A stretch of 40,349 nucleotides of DNA, from NCBI GenBank assembly GCA_022340465.1, contig JAJDNW010000067.1:1-40349 (forward strand). Direction: 5' to 3'. Positions 1-8,123 of the stretch are shown here, piece by piece; position 1 is the stretch's first letter, and each line of letters begins with the position of its first letter. The notes beneath the pieces were generated by a model, which worked only from the letters and a program-made list of their open reading frames with translations, had not been told where the DNA came from and did not search any database. The translations under genes and the position numbers were made by a program. The stretch comes from Deltaproteobacteria bacterium (GTDB lineage: Bacteria > Desulfobacterota > Desulfobacteria > Desulfobacterales > B30-G6).

Positions 1-1254
1 CAGATCGATCAGGCCATGACCGCTCCAGTTGAATAGAATAACCTTTTCCTTGCCTTCTTCTTTGGCTTTCCTGGCTTCATCCACAACGCAGGCCAGGGCA
101 TGGTTCGTTTCCGGTGCCGGGATGACGCCTTCCGTCCTGGCTATGAGCAAGCCGGCTTTATAGGTGTCCAGCTGACCCACCGCTTTCGCCTCCAGGATGC
201 CTTCCGATACCAACTGGCTGACCGTGGGCGCCATGCCGTGGTATCGAAGGCCGCCGGCGTGCAGCGGCGGCGGCACGAAGGTGTGCCCGAGGCTGTGCAT
301 GGGCAGAAGCGGGGTCATACAGGCAAAATCGCCGTGGTCATAGGCAAAAGGTGCCCGGGTCATGGTGGGGCATGCCTCGGGTTCGACCGGATAGATGGCG
401 ATCTCCTTGCCGTTGATTTTGTCATAGACATAAGGAAAGGCGATGCCGGCAAAGTTGCTGCCTCCGCCTGCGCAACCGATGACAATGTCCGGATATTCAC
501 CGATTTTCTCCATCTGTTTTTTTGCTTCCAGGCCGATAATTGTCTGATGCAGCATCACGTGATTGAGGACGCTGCCCAGAGAATATCGGGTGGTGCCGGA
601 TGTGTCCGTCACGGCGGCTTCCACGGCTTCACTGATCGCAATTCCCAGGCTTCCGGGTGTGTCGGGATCGTTCTCCAAAACGGCTCTGCCGGCCTGGGTT
701 TCCGTGCTGGGGCTGGCGATGCATTTTGCCCCCCAGGTTCCCATCATCGACTTGCGGTAGGGTTTCTGATCGAAACTGATGCGTACCATGAAAACCTTGC
801 ACTCCAAGCCGAACTGAGCGCATGCGAACGCAAGGGCGCTGCCCCACTGCCCTGCACCGGTTTCCGTTGTCAGTCTCTTGATGCCGAACTCACGGTTGTA
901 GTAGGCTTGGGCAACGGCGGTATTGGGCTTGTGGCTTCCCGGAGGGCTGACGCCTTCGTATTTATAGTAGATTCGAGCGGGGGTATCCAGCGCCTTTTCT
1001 AGCCCCCTCGCCCGGATCAACGGAGAAGGACGCCAAATGCTGTAAACGTCCAACACGTCTTCGGGGATATCGATCCAGCGTTCGGTGCTGACTTCCTGCT
1101 CGATCAGGTTCATGGGAAATACCGGCGCCAGATCATCCGGACCGACGGGATTTCCGTCCGGTCCCAGCGGCGGATTCATCTTGATATCGGCAAGCACGTT
1201 ATACCACTGCCGCGGCATTTCATCTTCACTCAAATACACCTTTCTGTTCTTCAT
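1..1254 (-). CDS. TrpB2-type tryptophan synthase beta-like PLP enzyme (3' end off window)
   Basis: Reading leftward from ATG at 1252-1254, the frame stays open to the window edge for about 417 codons. TrpB2 proteins are usually about 430-450 residues, so only the C-terminal tail is missing. The PLP lysine lies in a GSHKPNTA motif near residue 105, and a glycine-rich phosphate-binding GCAGGGSNF motif is visible near residue 260. Other family landmarks are [15 protein letters not shown] and a late NWSGHG. The known reaction is condensation of indole with L-serine, with PLP as cofactor. TrpB2 proteins often stand alone without TrpA, as here, and may use other nucleophiles or salvage indole. A strong Shine-Dalgarno sequence (GAGGA) precedes the start. 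The gene is divergent from an acyl-CoA ligase. Family assignment is firm; the physiological substrate is not known. Confidence 0.9.
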   Translation of the reverse strand, partial: MKNRKVYLSEDEMPRQWYNVLADIKMNPPLGPDGNPVGPDDLAPVFPMNLIEQEVSTERWIDIPEDVLDVYSIWRPSPLIRARGLEKALDTPARIYYKYEGVSPPGSHKPNTAVAQAYYNREFGIKRLTTETGAGQWGSALAFACAQFGLECKVFMVRISFDQKPYRKSMMGTWGAKCIASPSTETQAGRAVLENDPDTPGSLGIAISEAVEAAVTDTSGTTRYSLGSVLNHVMLHQTIIGLEAKKQMEKIGEYPDIVIGCAGGGSNFAGIAFPYVYDKINGKEIAIYPVEPEACPTMTRAPFAYDHGDFACMTPLLPMHSLGHTFVPPPLHAGGLRYHGMAPTVSQLVSEGILEAKAVGQLDTYKAGLLIARTEGVIPAPETNHALACVVDEARKAKEEGKEKVILFNWSGHGLIDL

Positions 1255-1295
1255 ACAATCCTCCTCGGTTGATATTTAACAAATCCTGGAAAAAG

Positions 1296-1310
1296 TTACA
1301 TACTGTGTAA
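1296..1310. promoter_or_regulatory. Candidate operator palindrome between trpB2-like gene and acyl-CoA ligase
   Basis: TTACA and TGTAA are perfect 5-bp inverted arms around a 5-bp spacer. They lie 42 bp upstream of the trpB2-like start in the 338-bp divergent intergenic region 1255-1592. The rest of that interval is AT-rich near 1311-1345, with a TATAAT at 1335-1340. It also holds a TTGACA at 1375-1380 with a weak CAAGAT 17 bp downstream, which could drive the ligase. A TTGCAG/CTGCAA inverted pair (1368-1373, 1395-1400) brackets that possible promoter. No regulator gene adjoins the site. Confidence 0.3.
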
Positions 1311-1459
1311 ATCATTTCAACAAATAAATAAAGGTATAATATCTCCTTGCCGTTTTATGCGGCAGGGTTGCAGCTTGACAATGTGCAGTAAATCCTGCAA
1401 GATGAGTCACCTCGGAAAAACCGTGCCATGTTGTTTACGCAATTGGGGGACACCGTATC

Positions 1460-1603
1460 GTGCCTTTGGAACAAAGCGGCCGTTTTCTCACCCGTACCAA
1501 TACCCGTCTTACCATTGTAACGGTTGAACGCGGCTTGGATCGCATATCGGAAAGTGTGAAGAAAAAAGTTTCCAAAAGAGGAGGATCCGTCCATGTATGC
1601 TGA
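1460..1603 (+). CDS. Possible 47-codon leader ORF overlapping the acyl-CoA ligase start
   Basis: A GTG-initiated frame with an upstream GGGGGA encodes a basic 47-residue peptide. It ends in TGA at 1601-1603, 11 bases inside the downstream ligase gene. It was not recognised as any family. It is listed because the frame is open through almost the whole leader and its overlap with the ligase start would allow translational coupling. Chance openness in GC-rich DNA is an equally good explanation. Confidence 0.2.
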   Translation: MPLEQSGRFLTRTNTRLTIVTVERGLDRISESVKKKVSKRGGSVHVC

Positions 1604-3296
1604 TCGATTCTGGAAGAAAAATTGGGATGAAGGCGTCGAAGACCTGGAGGCACACGAGTTTGAAACCACTTACGATGAAATGATCGAACAAGCCTTTAAG
1701 GAAGTGCCCGACAAAACCGCGATGGGCTACCTGGGAGTCAACCTGACCTTCGGCGAATTGGACAAGCGCGCCAACCAGTTCGCCAACATGCTCATCAAGA
1801 ACGGCTTCAAAAAGGGTGATGTAGTCGGGGTCAATCTGCCCAACATCCCCCAGTACGTCATCACGGTCATCGGCACTTTGCGCGCCGGCTGCATCGTTTC
1901 CGGCGTCTCCCCCCTTTTGTCCGCCGAACAGATCAAGTACCAGCTCAACGACCTCGGCAGCACCGGGAAAAAAGTGGCGCTGGTAACCCTGGACGCCATT
2001 TTCGCCGGTCACCTGGTCAACATCGTCGGCGACATTCCCCAACTGAAACTGGTGGTGGCCACCAGTGTCGCCAGTTTCCTGCCCAAGATCAAACAGATCC
2101 TGGGAAAACTCCTGAAAAAAATCCCCACGGGGAAGGTGACCCCCCTTGCGGGTGTCACGGTTCTGGACTATTGGAAAAATGTGTTCGGCGAATATGCCGA
2201 CACCCCCGTGAACGGCGGTTTGACACCCGACGACATCGGCTGGATACAGTACACGGGAGGAACCACCGGCGACCCCAAGGGCGCCATGCTCAGCCACCGC
2301 AACGCTGCACACAACATCCTCAGCATCTGCCGCTGGCTGGGATGGGAAAGAGGCAAGGGTATCCTGCTGTCCGGGTTTCCCTTCTTTCACATCGCCGGGC
2401 TTACCGTGTGTGAATGCGCCATTTTCCTGGGATGGACCCAGGTGCTGATCCCCAACCCGCGGGACACGGACCATATCTGCACCGAGATGGAAAAATACAA
2501 ACCCACCAACATGGCCAACGTCCCCTCCCTGTATCAGATGCTCCTGGAAAACCCAAAATTCAAGGCCATGGACCACACCTCCCTCGGCATCGTTATCTCC
2601 GCGGCAGCGCCCTTTCCCCACGATTCACAGGTGGAACTCGAAAAGATTATCGGAAAAGGCAAGCTGCTCGAACTTTACGGCATGACCGAAACCTCGCCGG
2701 TATCCACCATGAACCCCTCCAAAGGTCCCAAGAAGCTCGGCACCGTAGGTATGCCCTTTCTGAACACGGAACTCAAGCTGGTGGCCCCGGAATCGGGCGA
2801 GGAGGTCCCCATCGGGGAAGCCGGCGAAATATGCATCAAGGGCCCCCTGGTCATGCAGGGCTATTTCAACAAACCCGAGGCCACCAGAAATGCGATCGAT
2901 GCCGACGGCTACATGCACACCGGCGACGTGGCCATCATGGATGAAGACGGCTTTTTGAGAATCGTGGACCGCACCAAGGACATGATCATCGTCGGCGGAT
3001 TCAAGGTGTTTTCCAGCAAGGTGGAAGACATCATTTCCAAGCACCCGGCGGTGGGCGTCATGGCCCTCATTGGCGAACCCAACCCGGAGCGGCCCGGCTC
3101 GGAAATCGTGAAGGCCTATATTCAGAAAAGCCAGGATTATGTGTTCGACGGGACCGAAGACGAACTGAAGGAGGATATTATCAAGTTCGCCAAAGAGAAA
3201 TGCGCCCCTTACGAGGTGCCCAAAAAAATCGAACTAATCGATGAAATACCTCTTACTGCCGTCGGCAAGATCGATAAAAAAGCACTCAGAAAATAG
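1593..3296 (+). CDS. Acyl-CoA ligase (AMP-forming, FadD-like)
   Basis: This is a 567-residue member of the ANL superfamily, the usual length for a long- or medium-chain fatty-acyl or aryl-CoA ligase. It would activate a carboxylic acid to its CoA thioester through an acyl-adenylate. Visible motifs are the P-loop YTGGTTGDPKG near residue 220, LYGMTETS near 362, the hinge region with HTGD near 440 and DRTKDMI, and the C-terminal A10 motif PLTAVGK with the catalytic lysine near 557. That lysine is the kind acetylated by Pat/AcuA-type enzymes, and an AcuA-like gene lies at 18170. A good ribosome site (AGAGGAGG) precedes ATG 1593. The stop codon lies inside a strong terminator hairpin, so the gene appears monocistronic. 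The substrate cannot be read from sequence. Confidence 0.92.
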   Translation: MYADRFWKKNWDEGVEDLEAHEFETTYDEMIEQAFKEVPDKTAMGYLGVNLTFGELDKRANQFANMLIKNGFKKGDVVGVNLPNIPQYVITVIGTLRAGCIVSGVSPLLSAEQIKYQLNDLGSTGKKVALVTLDAIFAGHLVNIVGDIPQLKLVVATSVASFLPKIKQILGKLLKKIPTGKVTPLAGVTVLDYWKNVFGEYADTPVNGGLTPDDIGWIQYTGGTTGDPKGAMLSHRNAAHNILSICRWLGWERGKGILLSGFPFFHIAGLTVCECAIFLGWTQVLIPNPRDTDHICTEMEKYKPTNMANVPSLYQMLLENPKFKAMDHTSLGIVISAAAPFPHDSQVELEKIIGKGKLLELYGMTETSPVSTMNPSKGPKKLGTVGMPFLNTELKLVAPESGEEVPIGEAGEICIKGPLVMQGYFNKPEATRNAIDADGYMHTGDVAIMDEDGFLRIVDRTKDMIIVGGFKVFSSKVEDIISKHPAVGVMALIGEPNPERPGSEIVKAYIQKSQDYVFDGTEDELKEDIIKFAKEKCAPYEVPKKIELIDEIPLTAVGKIDKKALRK

Positions 3297-3336
3297 AATT
3301 GTGCCGATCACTCGGATCGGCACAATTCTATTTTTA
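3294..3336 (+). terminator. Strong intrinsic terminator overlapping the ligase stop codon
   Basis: A perfect 15-bp stem (3294-3308 with 3316-3330) around a 7-nt loop is followed by a T-rich run. The TAG stop codon of the acyl-CoA ligase forms the first three bases of the 5' arm. Confidence 0.92.
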
Positions 3337-3445
3337 TATCGGTTGTCATACGTATGTCCCGATTGAAACTCGAAATAGGGGCCGTTCGGAGCGTTTTTCT
3401 GGCAACCACTCTACATACTCAAGACAATAAATTCTCGTTATCGAT

Positions 3446-4867
3446 ATGATCAGGACGAAAATAGTGGCCACCATCGGCCCATCCTCCAACACCCGGCCGA
3501 AATTGGAAGCAATGATCGACGCCGGGATGAACATCGCGCGGCTCAACTTCTCCCACGGCACATACGAGGAGCACGGGGAAGTCATCAATACCATCCGTTC
3601 CCTTTCCCGCACCATGAACAGGCCCATCGGTATTCTCCTGGACCTCCAGGGGCCCAAAATCCGCACCGGAACGCTAAGAGGCGGCCGCCCGGTAGAGCTG
3701 AAAAAAGGCGGCACCATCCGCATCACAACCCGGAAAATAGAAGGCACGGCGGAAATGGTTTCCACCACCTACACCCACCTGCCCAAGGACGTCAAAAAGG
3801 GGGACAGGATACTCATCGACGACGGCCTCATCGAGCTTATGGTCCTTTTTAAACGCAAAGACACTATCAAGTGTAAAATAATCAGCGGCGGGCTCCTGAA
3901 AGAACACAAGGGCATCAACCTGCCGGGCGTCGCCGTGTCCGCACCGTCGCTCACGGATAAAGACCGGCGGGATATCAATTTCGGCATCAAGGTAAGCGTA
4001 GACTATTTCGCCCTCTCCTTTGTAAGAAAGGCCGAAGATTTGAGGCAGGTCAAGCGGTTCATCAGACGCCAGGGGCATCATACGCCGGTTGTCGCCAAGA
4101 TTGAAAAACCGGAGGCCCTGGACAATATGGACGCCATCCTCGAAGAGGCCGACGCCGTCATGGTTGCCAGGGGGGACCTCGGCGTCGAGCTCAATCCGGA
4201 ACAGGTTCCCTGCGAGCAGAAGAAAGTCATCGCGGCCGCCGTCCGTGCCAACAAGCCGGTCATCACGGCCACGCAGATGCTGGAAAGCATGTGCACCAAT
4301 CCGATACCGACGCGTGCCGAAGCCTCGGATGTCGCCAATGCCATTTTCGATGGGACGGACGCCGTCATGCTGTCCGGGGAAACGGCTTCAGGTCGATACC
4401 CGGTGCAGGCGGTGAGGATGATGGCAAAAATAGCGGCTCAGTCCGAAGGATCGAAATTCATGCGTTTCAACCTCCAGCATAAAAAGGACCCTACGGACCT
4501 GGTTCCCCAGGCGGTCGCCCAATCGGCCGTCAACATTCTCCAGGATCTAAAGGCCAAGGGAATCGTCGTTTTCACTTTTTCCGGCAGCACGGCCCAGCTG
4601 ATCTCTCAAAAACGCCCCTCGAAACCCGTTTACGCCTTCACGCCCAGCCTTCGTGTCTACAACCGCCTGTCCCTCATGTGGGGCATCACCCCGCTGTACA
4701 TCGCCAATATCGACAAAACCGACCGCCTTATCCAGGCCAGTGAAAACATCCTGATAGACAAGCGTATCGCCAGAAAAAATGACATCATCATCATCGTCAT
4801 CGGTTTCGGCCTGAAAAAGGGCTCCACCAACGTCATCAAAATTCACCGGGTGGGTCGGGCCGACTGA
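3446..4867 (+). CDS. pyk: Pyruvate kinase
   Basis: This 473-residue protein catalyses phosphoenolpyruvate + ADP to pyruvate + ATP in the cytoplasm, the last step of glycolysis. The N-terminus carries RTKIVATIGP and NFSHG. The active-site segment KIEKPEA lies near residue 219, MVARGDLGVE near 240 and TATQMLESM near 275; these bind Mg/K and PEP. The length fits a standard A-B-C domain enzyme without the extra C-terminal PEP-utiliser domain. No clear Shine-Dalgarno sequence precedes ATG 3446, although the family N-terminus fits this start exactly. The gene stands alone, with the upstream ligase terminator at 3294-3336 isolating it. The A/B-domain motifs are intact, so I expect an active enzyme. 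Confidence 0.97.
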   Translation: MIRTKIVATIGPSSNTRPKLEAMIDAGMNIARLNFSHGTYEEHGEVINTIRSLSRTMNRPIGILLDLQGPKIRTGTLRGGRPVELKKGGTIRITTRKIEGTAEMVSTTYTHLPKDVKKGDRILIDDGLIELMVLFKRKDTIKCKIISGGLLKEHKGINLPGVAVSAPSLTDKDRRDINFGIKVSVDYFALSFVRKAEDLRQVKRFIRRQGHHTPVVAKIEKPEALDNMDAILEEADAVMVARGDLGVELNPEQVPCEQKKVIAAAVRANKPVITATQMLESMCTNPIPTRAEASDVANAIFDGTDAVMLSGETASGRYPVQAVRMMAKIAAQSEGSKFMRFNLQHKKDPTDLVPQAVAQSAVNILQDLKAKGIVVFTFSGSTAQLISQKRPSKPVYAFTPSLRVYNRLSLMWGITPLYIANIDKTDRLIQASENILIDKRIARKNDIIIIVIGFGLKKGSTNVIKIHRVGRAD

Positions 4868-4937
4868 TTTTCCAACCGCCAAGCGATTTTCATTCCCCGT
4901 AAAAAGTACATTTAACCCGTAAGAATAAAAAAACTGC

Positions 4938-4966
4938 TTGACAGATCCAAATATGTGCCTTAGTCT
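4938..4966 (+). promoter_or_regulatory. Candidate sigma-70 promoter of the ABC/YtrA operon
   Basis: TTGACA at 4938-4943 is a perfect -35 hexamer. TAGTCT at 4961-4966 follows after exactly 17 bp and matches the -10 consensus at three positions, including the key first two and last bases. The predicted start point, near 4973, falls inside the adjacent palindrome. Confidence 0.6.
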
Positions 4967-4969
4967 TCG

Positions 4970-4993
4970 AGTGTACTATTTGACTAATACACT
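4970..4993. promoter_or_regulatory. Candidate YtrA-type operator
   Basis: This 24-bp imperfect palindrome has outer half-sites AGTGTA and TACACT, with further symmetric TA steps inside. It sits directly downstream of the -10 element and just before the ribosome site of the first operon gene. GntR regulators of the YtrA subfamily are known to bind GTGTA...TACAC-type palindromes, and this operon encodes such a regulator at 6635. Autoregulation is inferred. Confidence 0.65.
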
Positions 4994-5012
4994 AAGAGGG
5001 GAGCAAACCACC

Positions 5013-5864
5013 ATGATCACCATCCAAAATCTTGCATTCTCCTACCCCCGAAAAAAACTCTTCTCCGGGCTTGATCTCGAGCTGTCTGCCGGCGGGATCT
5101 GCGGATTGTTGGGCAAAAACGGGGCCGGCAAAACCACCCTGCTGAAGCTTTTGGCCGGGCTTGCGTTTCCTCATCACGGGGACATTCTGGTTGCCGGCCA
5201 CCGGCCGGGCAGGAGGTCGCCGGCCCTGCTTCAGGATCTGTTCCTGGTTCCGGAAGAGTTCAGTCTGCCTGCAATATCGCCGCTGAAATACCAGCAGCTG
5301 TTCGCTCCCTTTTACCCCCATTTCAGTGCCGATAGCTTTGCAGCCCACCTCGACGAATTCGAGTTGGACGCCCGCACCAACATGCGACAATGTTCGTTCG
5401 GCCAGCGTAAAAAATGCTTCCTGGCATTTGCCCTGGCTGCCAGCTGCCGGCTTACGTTACTGGACGAACCCACCAACGGCCTGGACATTCCTTCCAAGAG
5501 CCAGTTTCGCCGGGCCCTGGCCTCTGTCTTCACCGACGACCGCTTGTTCATCATCGCCACCCACCAGGTGCGCGATCTGGAAAGCATCATCGATCCGGTG
5601 GTGATCCTGGATGCGGGGCGCATTATCTTCAACCGTACCACGGCCGAAATAGATCGGGGGCTCGAGGCCGTCCTGCAGGCGGCTCCCCCCAGCCCGGAAA
5701 CGACCCTGTACAGCGAAAAGACCCTGGAAGGATACCGCGTTGTCAGGGAGAACGTAACCGGCACCGAAACCCGTATGGACCTCGAACTGCTTTTCAACAC
5801 CGTCATCCAAAACCATGAAAAAGTGGCGACCCTATTCAAAAGGAGGTCCGCCCATGCAAGCTAA
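5013..5864 (+). CDS. ABC transporter ATP-binding protein
   Basis: This is the nucleotide-binding subunit of a small exporter, about 283 residues from ATG 5013. That start is preferred over upstream alternatives because AGAGGGGAG lies just ahead of it and the ABC fold begins immediately. Walker A GKNGAGKTT is near residue 33, a divergent signature CSFGQRKK near 127, Walker B LTLLDEPTNGLD near 147, and the H-loop histidine in ATHQV near 180. The C-terminal 80 residues beyond the ABC domain are not a recognised domain. The gene overlaps the permease start by 11 nt. The arrangement ATPase-permease-YtrA regulator matches ytr/bcr-type operons, which often respond to cell-envelope stress or antimicrobial compounds. 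The transported substrate is unknown. Confidence 0.92.
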   Translation: MITIQNLAFSYPRKKLFSGLDLELSAGGICGLLGKNGAGKTTLLKLLAGLAFPHHGDILVAGHRPGRRSPALLQDLFLVPEEFSLPAISPLKYQQLFAPFYPHFSADSFAAHLDEFELDARTNMRQCSFGQRKKCFLAFALAASCRLTLLDEPTNGLDIPSKSQFRRALASVFTDDRLFIIATHQVRDLESIIDPVVILDAGRIIFNRTTAEIDRGLEAVLQAAPPSPETTLYSEKTLEGYRVVRENVTGTETRMDLELLFNTVIQNHEKVATLFKRRSAHAS

Positions 5865-6633
5865 ACCGGATTTCCAACCGACAAGAGTATTCCTGCTAAT
5901 CCGCAACGCCCTGGTGCTCAACCGTTCGTCCATCGCCGTTACCACGGCAGCCGTGGGCGGCGTCCTGATGCTGGTTTCCCTTCTGGACGTTCTCGGCCAA
6001 TGTCGGCCCGGTCTGCACCGGAACCTTTTTCTACTCGTTCTTTTCTCGGGCGGTACGCTAGTGACCAGCCGCAGCTTCAAGGAACTGCACGATCCAATCA
6101 AAGGCCTGCCCTGGCTGCTGCTGCCGGCCTCGCTGCTGGAAAAAACCCTGGCCCGGATTCTCCTCACCACCGTAGTGGTGATCGCCGGCAGCATGGTGTT
6201 TTTTTTCTTTTTTTCCCTGATTTCCGAAGGTGTGAACACCTTTTTGTTCAACCGCCGCCATGCGCTCTTTCAGCCCTTCGATCCGCTGGTTTTAAAAGGC
6301 GCCATGACGTACACCGCCGCCCAGGCACCCTTTCTACTCGGGGCCGTTTACTTTCGAAAACACGCCCTGAGCAAAACCACATTGGGCATGCTGGGTTTTA
6401 CCGTCCTTTTCAGCCTGGGGGTCTACGTGGCTGCACGGCTTATCTTTGGCGGGCACCTTTCCGGTCTCGAGTTCGACGATCTCTTCACAGGAGCGGGCTA
6501 CGACCTGGAGTGGAGCGCGCTTTCCGGGTTGGGCCGTGCTGCGATCATAACAGGCAAGGTGATCTTCTGGCTGGTCCTACCCCTTGTTTCCTGGACGGCA
6601 TGCTACTTCAGGCTGAAGGAGACGGAGCGTTAA
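5854..6633 (+). CDS. ABC transporter permease (ABC-2-like membrane subunit)
   Basis: This 259-residue integral membrane protein starts at ATG 5854, chosen because AGGAGG lies 7 nt upstream; longer upstream starts would lack a ribosome site. About six hydrophobic segments can be seen. They include one near residues 30-50, one around 100-120 containing a run of phenylalanines, and several toward the C-terminus ending in a short basic tail. No soluble catalytic motif is present. Its 11-nt overlap with the ATPase gene and 1-nt spacing to the GntR gene indicate translational coupling in one operon. It probably forms the membrane channel with the preceding ATPase. Sequence conservation in this class is low, so the assignment rests largely on topology and context. 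Confidence 0.8.
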   Translation: MQAKPDFQPTRVFLLIRNALVLNRSSIAVTTAAVGGVLMLVSLLDVLGQCRPGLHRNLFLLVLFSGGTLVTSRSFKELHDPIKGLPWLLLPASLLEKTLARILLTTVVVIAGSMVFFFFFSLISEGVNTFLFNRRHALFQPFDPLVLKGAMTYTAAQAPFLLGAVYFRKHALSKTTLGMLGFTVLFSLGVYVAARLIFGGHLSGLEFDDLFTGAGYDLEWSALSGLGRAAIITGKVIFWLVLPLVSWTACYFRLKETER

Positions 6634-6634
6634 A

Positions 6635-7003
6635 ATGGAATTTAAAAAAAAAGACGCCATCTATCTTCAAATAGCCGATCTGATGTGCGAACGCATCCTG
6701 CGCGGCACCTGGCCCGAAAACGAACGCATTCCTTCGGTGCGTGAGTTGGCCGTGGACATGGAAGTGAACCCCAACACGGTTATGCGGACCTACACCTACC
6801 TGCAGGAGCATGCAATCATCTTCAACAAGCGCGGCATCGGGTATTTCGTAGCCGCAGACGGCAGGCAGGCGACTCGCCGCCTGTTGAAGTGCAATTTCGT
6901 GCGTAGCGAGTTGCCTCGTGTTTTCAACACGCTCGAGCTGCTCGATTTGGATTTCGATGAATTGTACGCCCTTTACAGGGAGTATCGGGAGGCAAACACA
7001 TGA
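6635..7003 (+). CDS. GntR-family regulator, YtrA subfamily
   Basis: This is a 122-residue DNA-binding repressor. The N-terminal winged helix (about residues 1-72) contains YLQIADLM, the family-typical PSVRELAVDMEVNPNTVMR recognition region, and a GIGYFVA wing. The short C-terminal tail, about 45 residues, is too small for a ligand-binding domain and defines the YtrA subfamily. It starts 1 nt after the permease stop and overlaps the next gene by ATGA (7000-7003), so it is the third gene of the operon. The likely target is the palindrome at 4970-4993, giving negative autoregulation. The inducing signal is not visible in sequence. Confidence 0.92.
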   Translation: MEFKKKDAIYLQIADLMCERILRGTWPENERIPSVRELAVDMEVNPNTVMRTYTYLQEHAIIFNKRGIGYFVAADGRQATRRLLKCNFVRSELPRVFNTLELLDLDFDELYALYREYREANT

Positions 7004-7719
7004 AAACAAGCAACAAGATACTGTGGGGGGCATTCGCCGGAATTTTGGCCACCGCCGTTATATTTCTCGTCGCGCTGCGGTCATTCCTGGACCAACCCGT
7101 CGATATCGGCGGGAATGTCTCCGGCAGCACCGCCGTGGGTTCGCGGGAAATTACCCTGTCGGGATTCGTGGCCATCAATCTCCAGGGAAACTGGCAGGCG
7201 GAACTGTCCCGGGGAGACACGACGAAAATTCGGGTGGAAGGGCCCGAAGATCTGCTCGCAACGCTTTCCGTAAAGATGCAGGGTGAATCGCTGACCTTGC
7301 GCTCAATAGAGCGACGTGGGGAAAAACACAAACTGGTTCTCACCGTCACCATGCCTGAACTACACGGAGTGCAAACCAAAGGGGTCGCCGACCTGACCAT
7401 CAAGCACTTCGAAACGGACCGCTTGTCCATCCGCACGGAAGGTGTGTCGAACGTCCGCGGTTATGACAGCCGCGTCGGCACCCTCGACCTCAAAGGAAGG
7501 GGGGTGTCCCGCATGAGACTTGTAAAGGTTCCTGCGGGTGACGCCTCGTTGGACTTCAAGGGCGTTTTCAACGTCGGTCTTTTCATGGACGGCGGCGAAC
7601 TTACGGGCAGTCTCAAGGGCGTCGGCGAGGTGCGTTACCGCGGCAAGACCGGCCGCATTTCCATACGACAGGAGGGGCCCTGCAAAATAACCCGCGAGCC
7701 GGAGGACAACCACGTATAA
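7000..7719 (+). CDS. DUF2807 (head GIN domain) putative exported protein
   Basis: This 239-residue protein has an N-terminal membrane anchor or signal segment (about residues 8-28, rich in A/V/I/L/F) followed by a beta-rich repeat region. The sequence GFVAINLQGNWQAELSRGD is typical of DUF2807 proteins, which are predicted beta-helices outside the cytoplasmic membrane. The molecular function is unknown. Genes of this family often accompany small ABC or stress-response operons. Here it is translationally coupled (ATGA) to the YtrA regulator, suggesting an envelope-related role regulated with the exporter. The reading frame continues open past its TAA into a degraded segment (7720-8046). Confidence 0.75.
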   Translation: MKTSNKILWGAFAGILATAVIFLVALRSFLDQPVDIGGNVSGSTAVGSREITLSGFVAINLQGNWQAELSRGDTTKIRVEGPEDLLATLSVKMQGESLTLRSIERRGEKHKLVLTVTMPELHGVQTKGVADLTIKHFETDRLSIRTEGVSNVRGYDSRVGTLDLKGRGVSRMRLVKVPAGDASLDFKGVFNVGLFMDGGELTGSLKGVGEVRYRGKTGRISIRQEGPCKITREPEDNHV

Positions 7720-8046
7720 GGGGCCGGTAGCCCTAGCGCAAAAACACGGTTCGACAAGCGCCCGCAACGCGTCCTCGGCGTTTTTATCTTTTTGACGATT
7801 CTCCTTTTCTGCATATGCCTACTGGATGCTGTCGGTGAGTGCGGGGATCTGTTTGCCTCTAAGTATCTGGCAACGGGAAGCACAACCCTGTCCGTCCTGC
7901 CGGTCGACCTGGACAACGCCGGAGCCTCCGAAATAATTGTGGTCAGCCGAACCGGCGTCTTCCCACATGAAAACGATGGTTTTCCATATACAAAGCCGGA
8001 TACGGGGTTCTGTACGCCCCGGCACCCCTTCAACGATGGGAAATAA
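7720..8046 (+). pseudogene. Degraded FG-GAP/VCBS-like exported protein fragment
   Basis: The 404-bp stretch between the DUF2807 gene and the convergent phosphorylase gene has no full gene. In frame with the DUF2807 stop, an open stretch of about 108 codons encodes a hydrophobic segment (VLGVFIFLTILLFCICLL). A segment VDLDNAGASEIIVVSRTG follows, resembling an FG-GAP/VCBS calcium-binding repeat (DxDxDGxxEIIV pattern). There is no ATG; only a TTG at 7792 could start it, and it stops after one repeat, whereas such proteins normally hold several. I read it as a truncated remnant. A short genuine lipoprotein with a weak start is possible but less likely. Confidence 0.4.
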
Positions 8047-8123
8047 ACAGCCGGGAAGGTGTCCTCCCGTCGATACGGGCTGCCACCGGAACGATAAATT
8101 GTCATGCCCGCCACGGGGGCACA

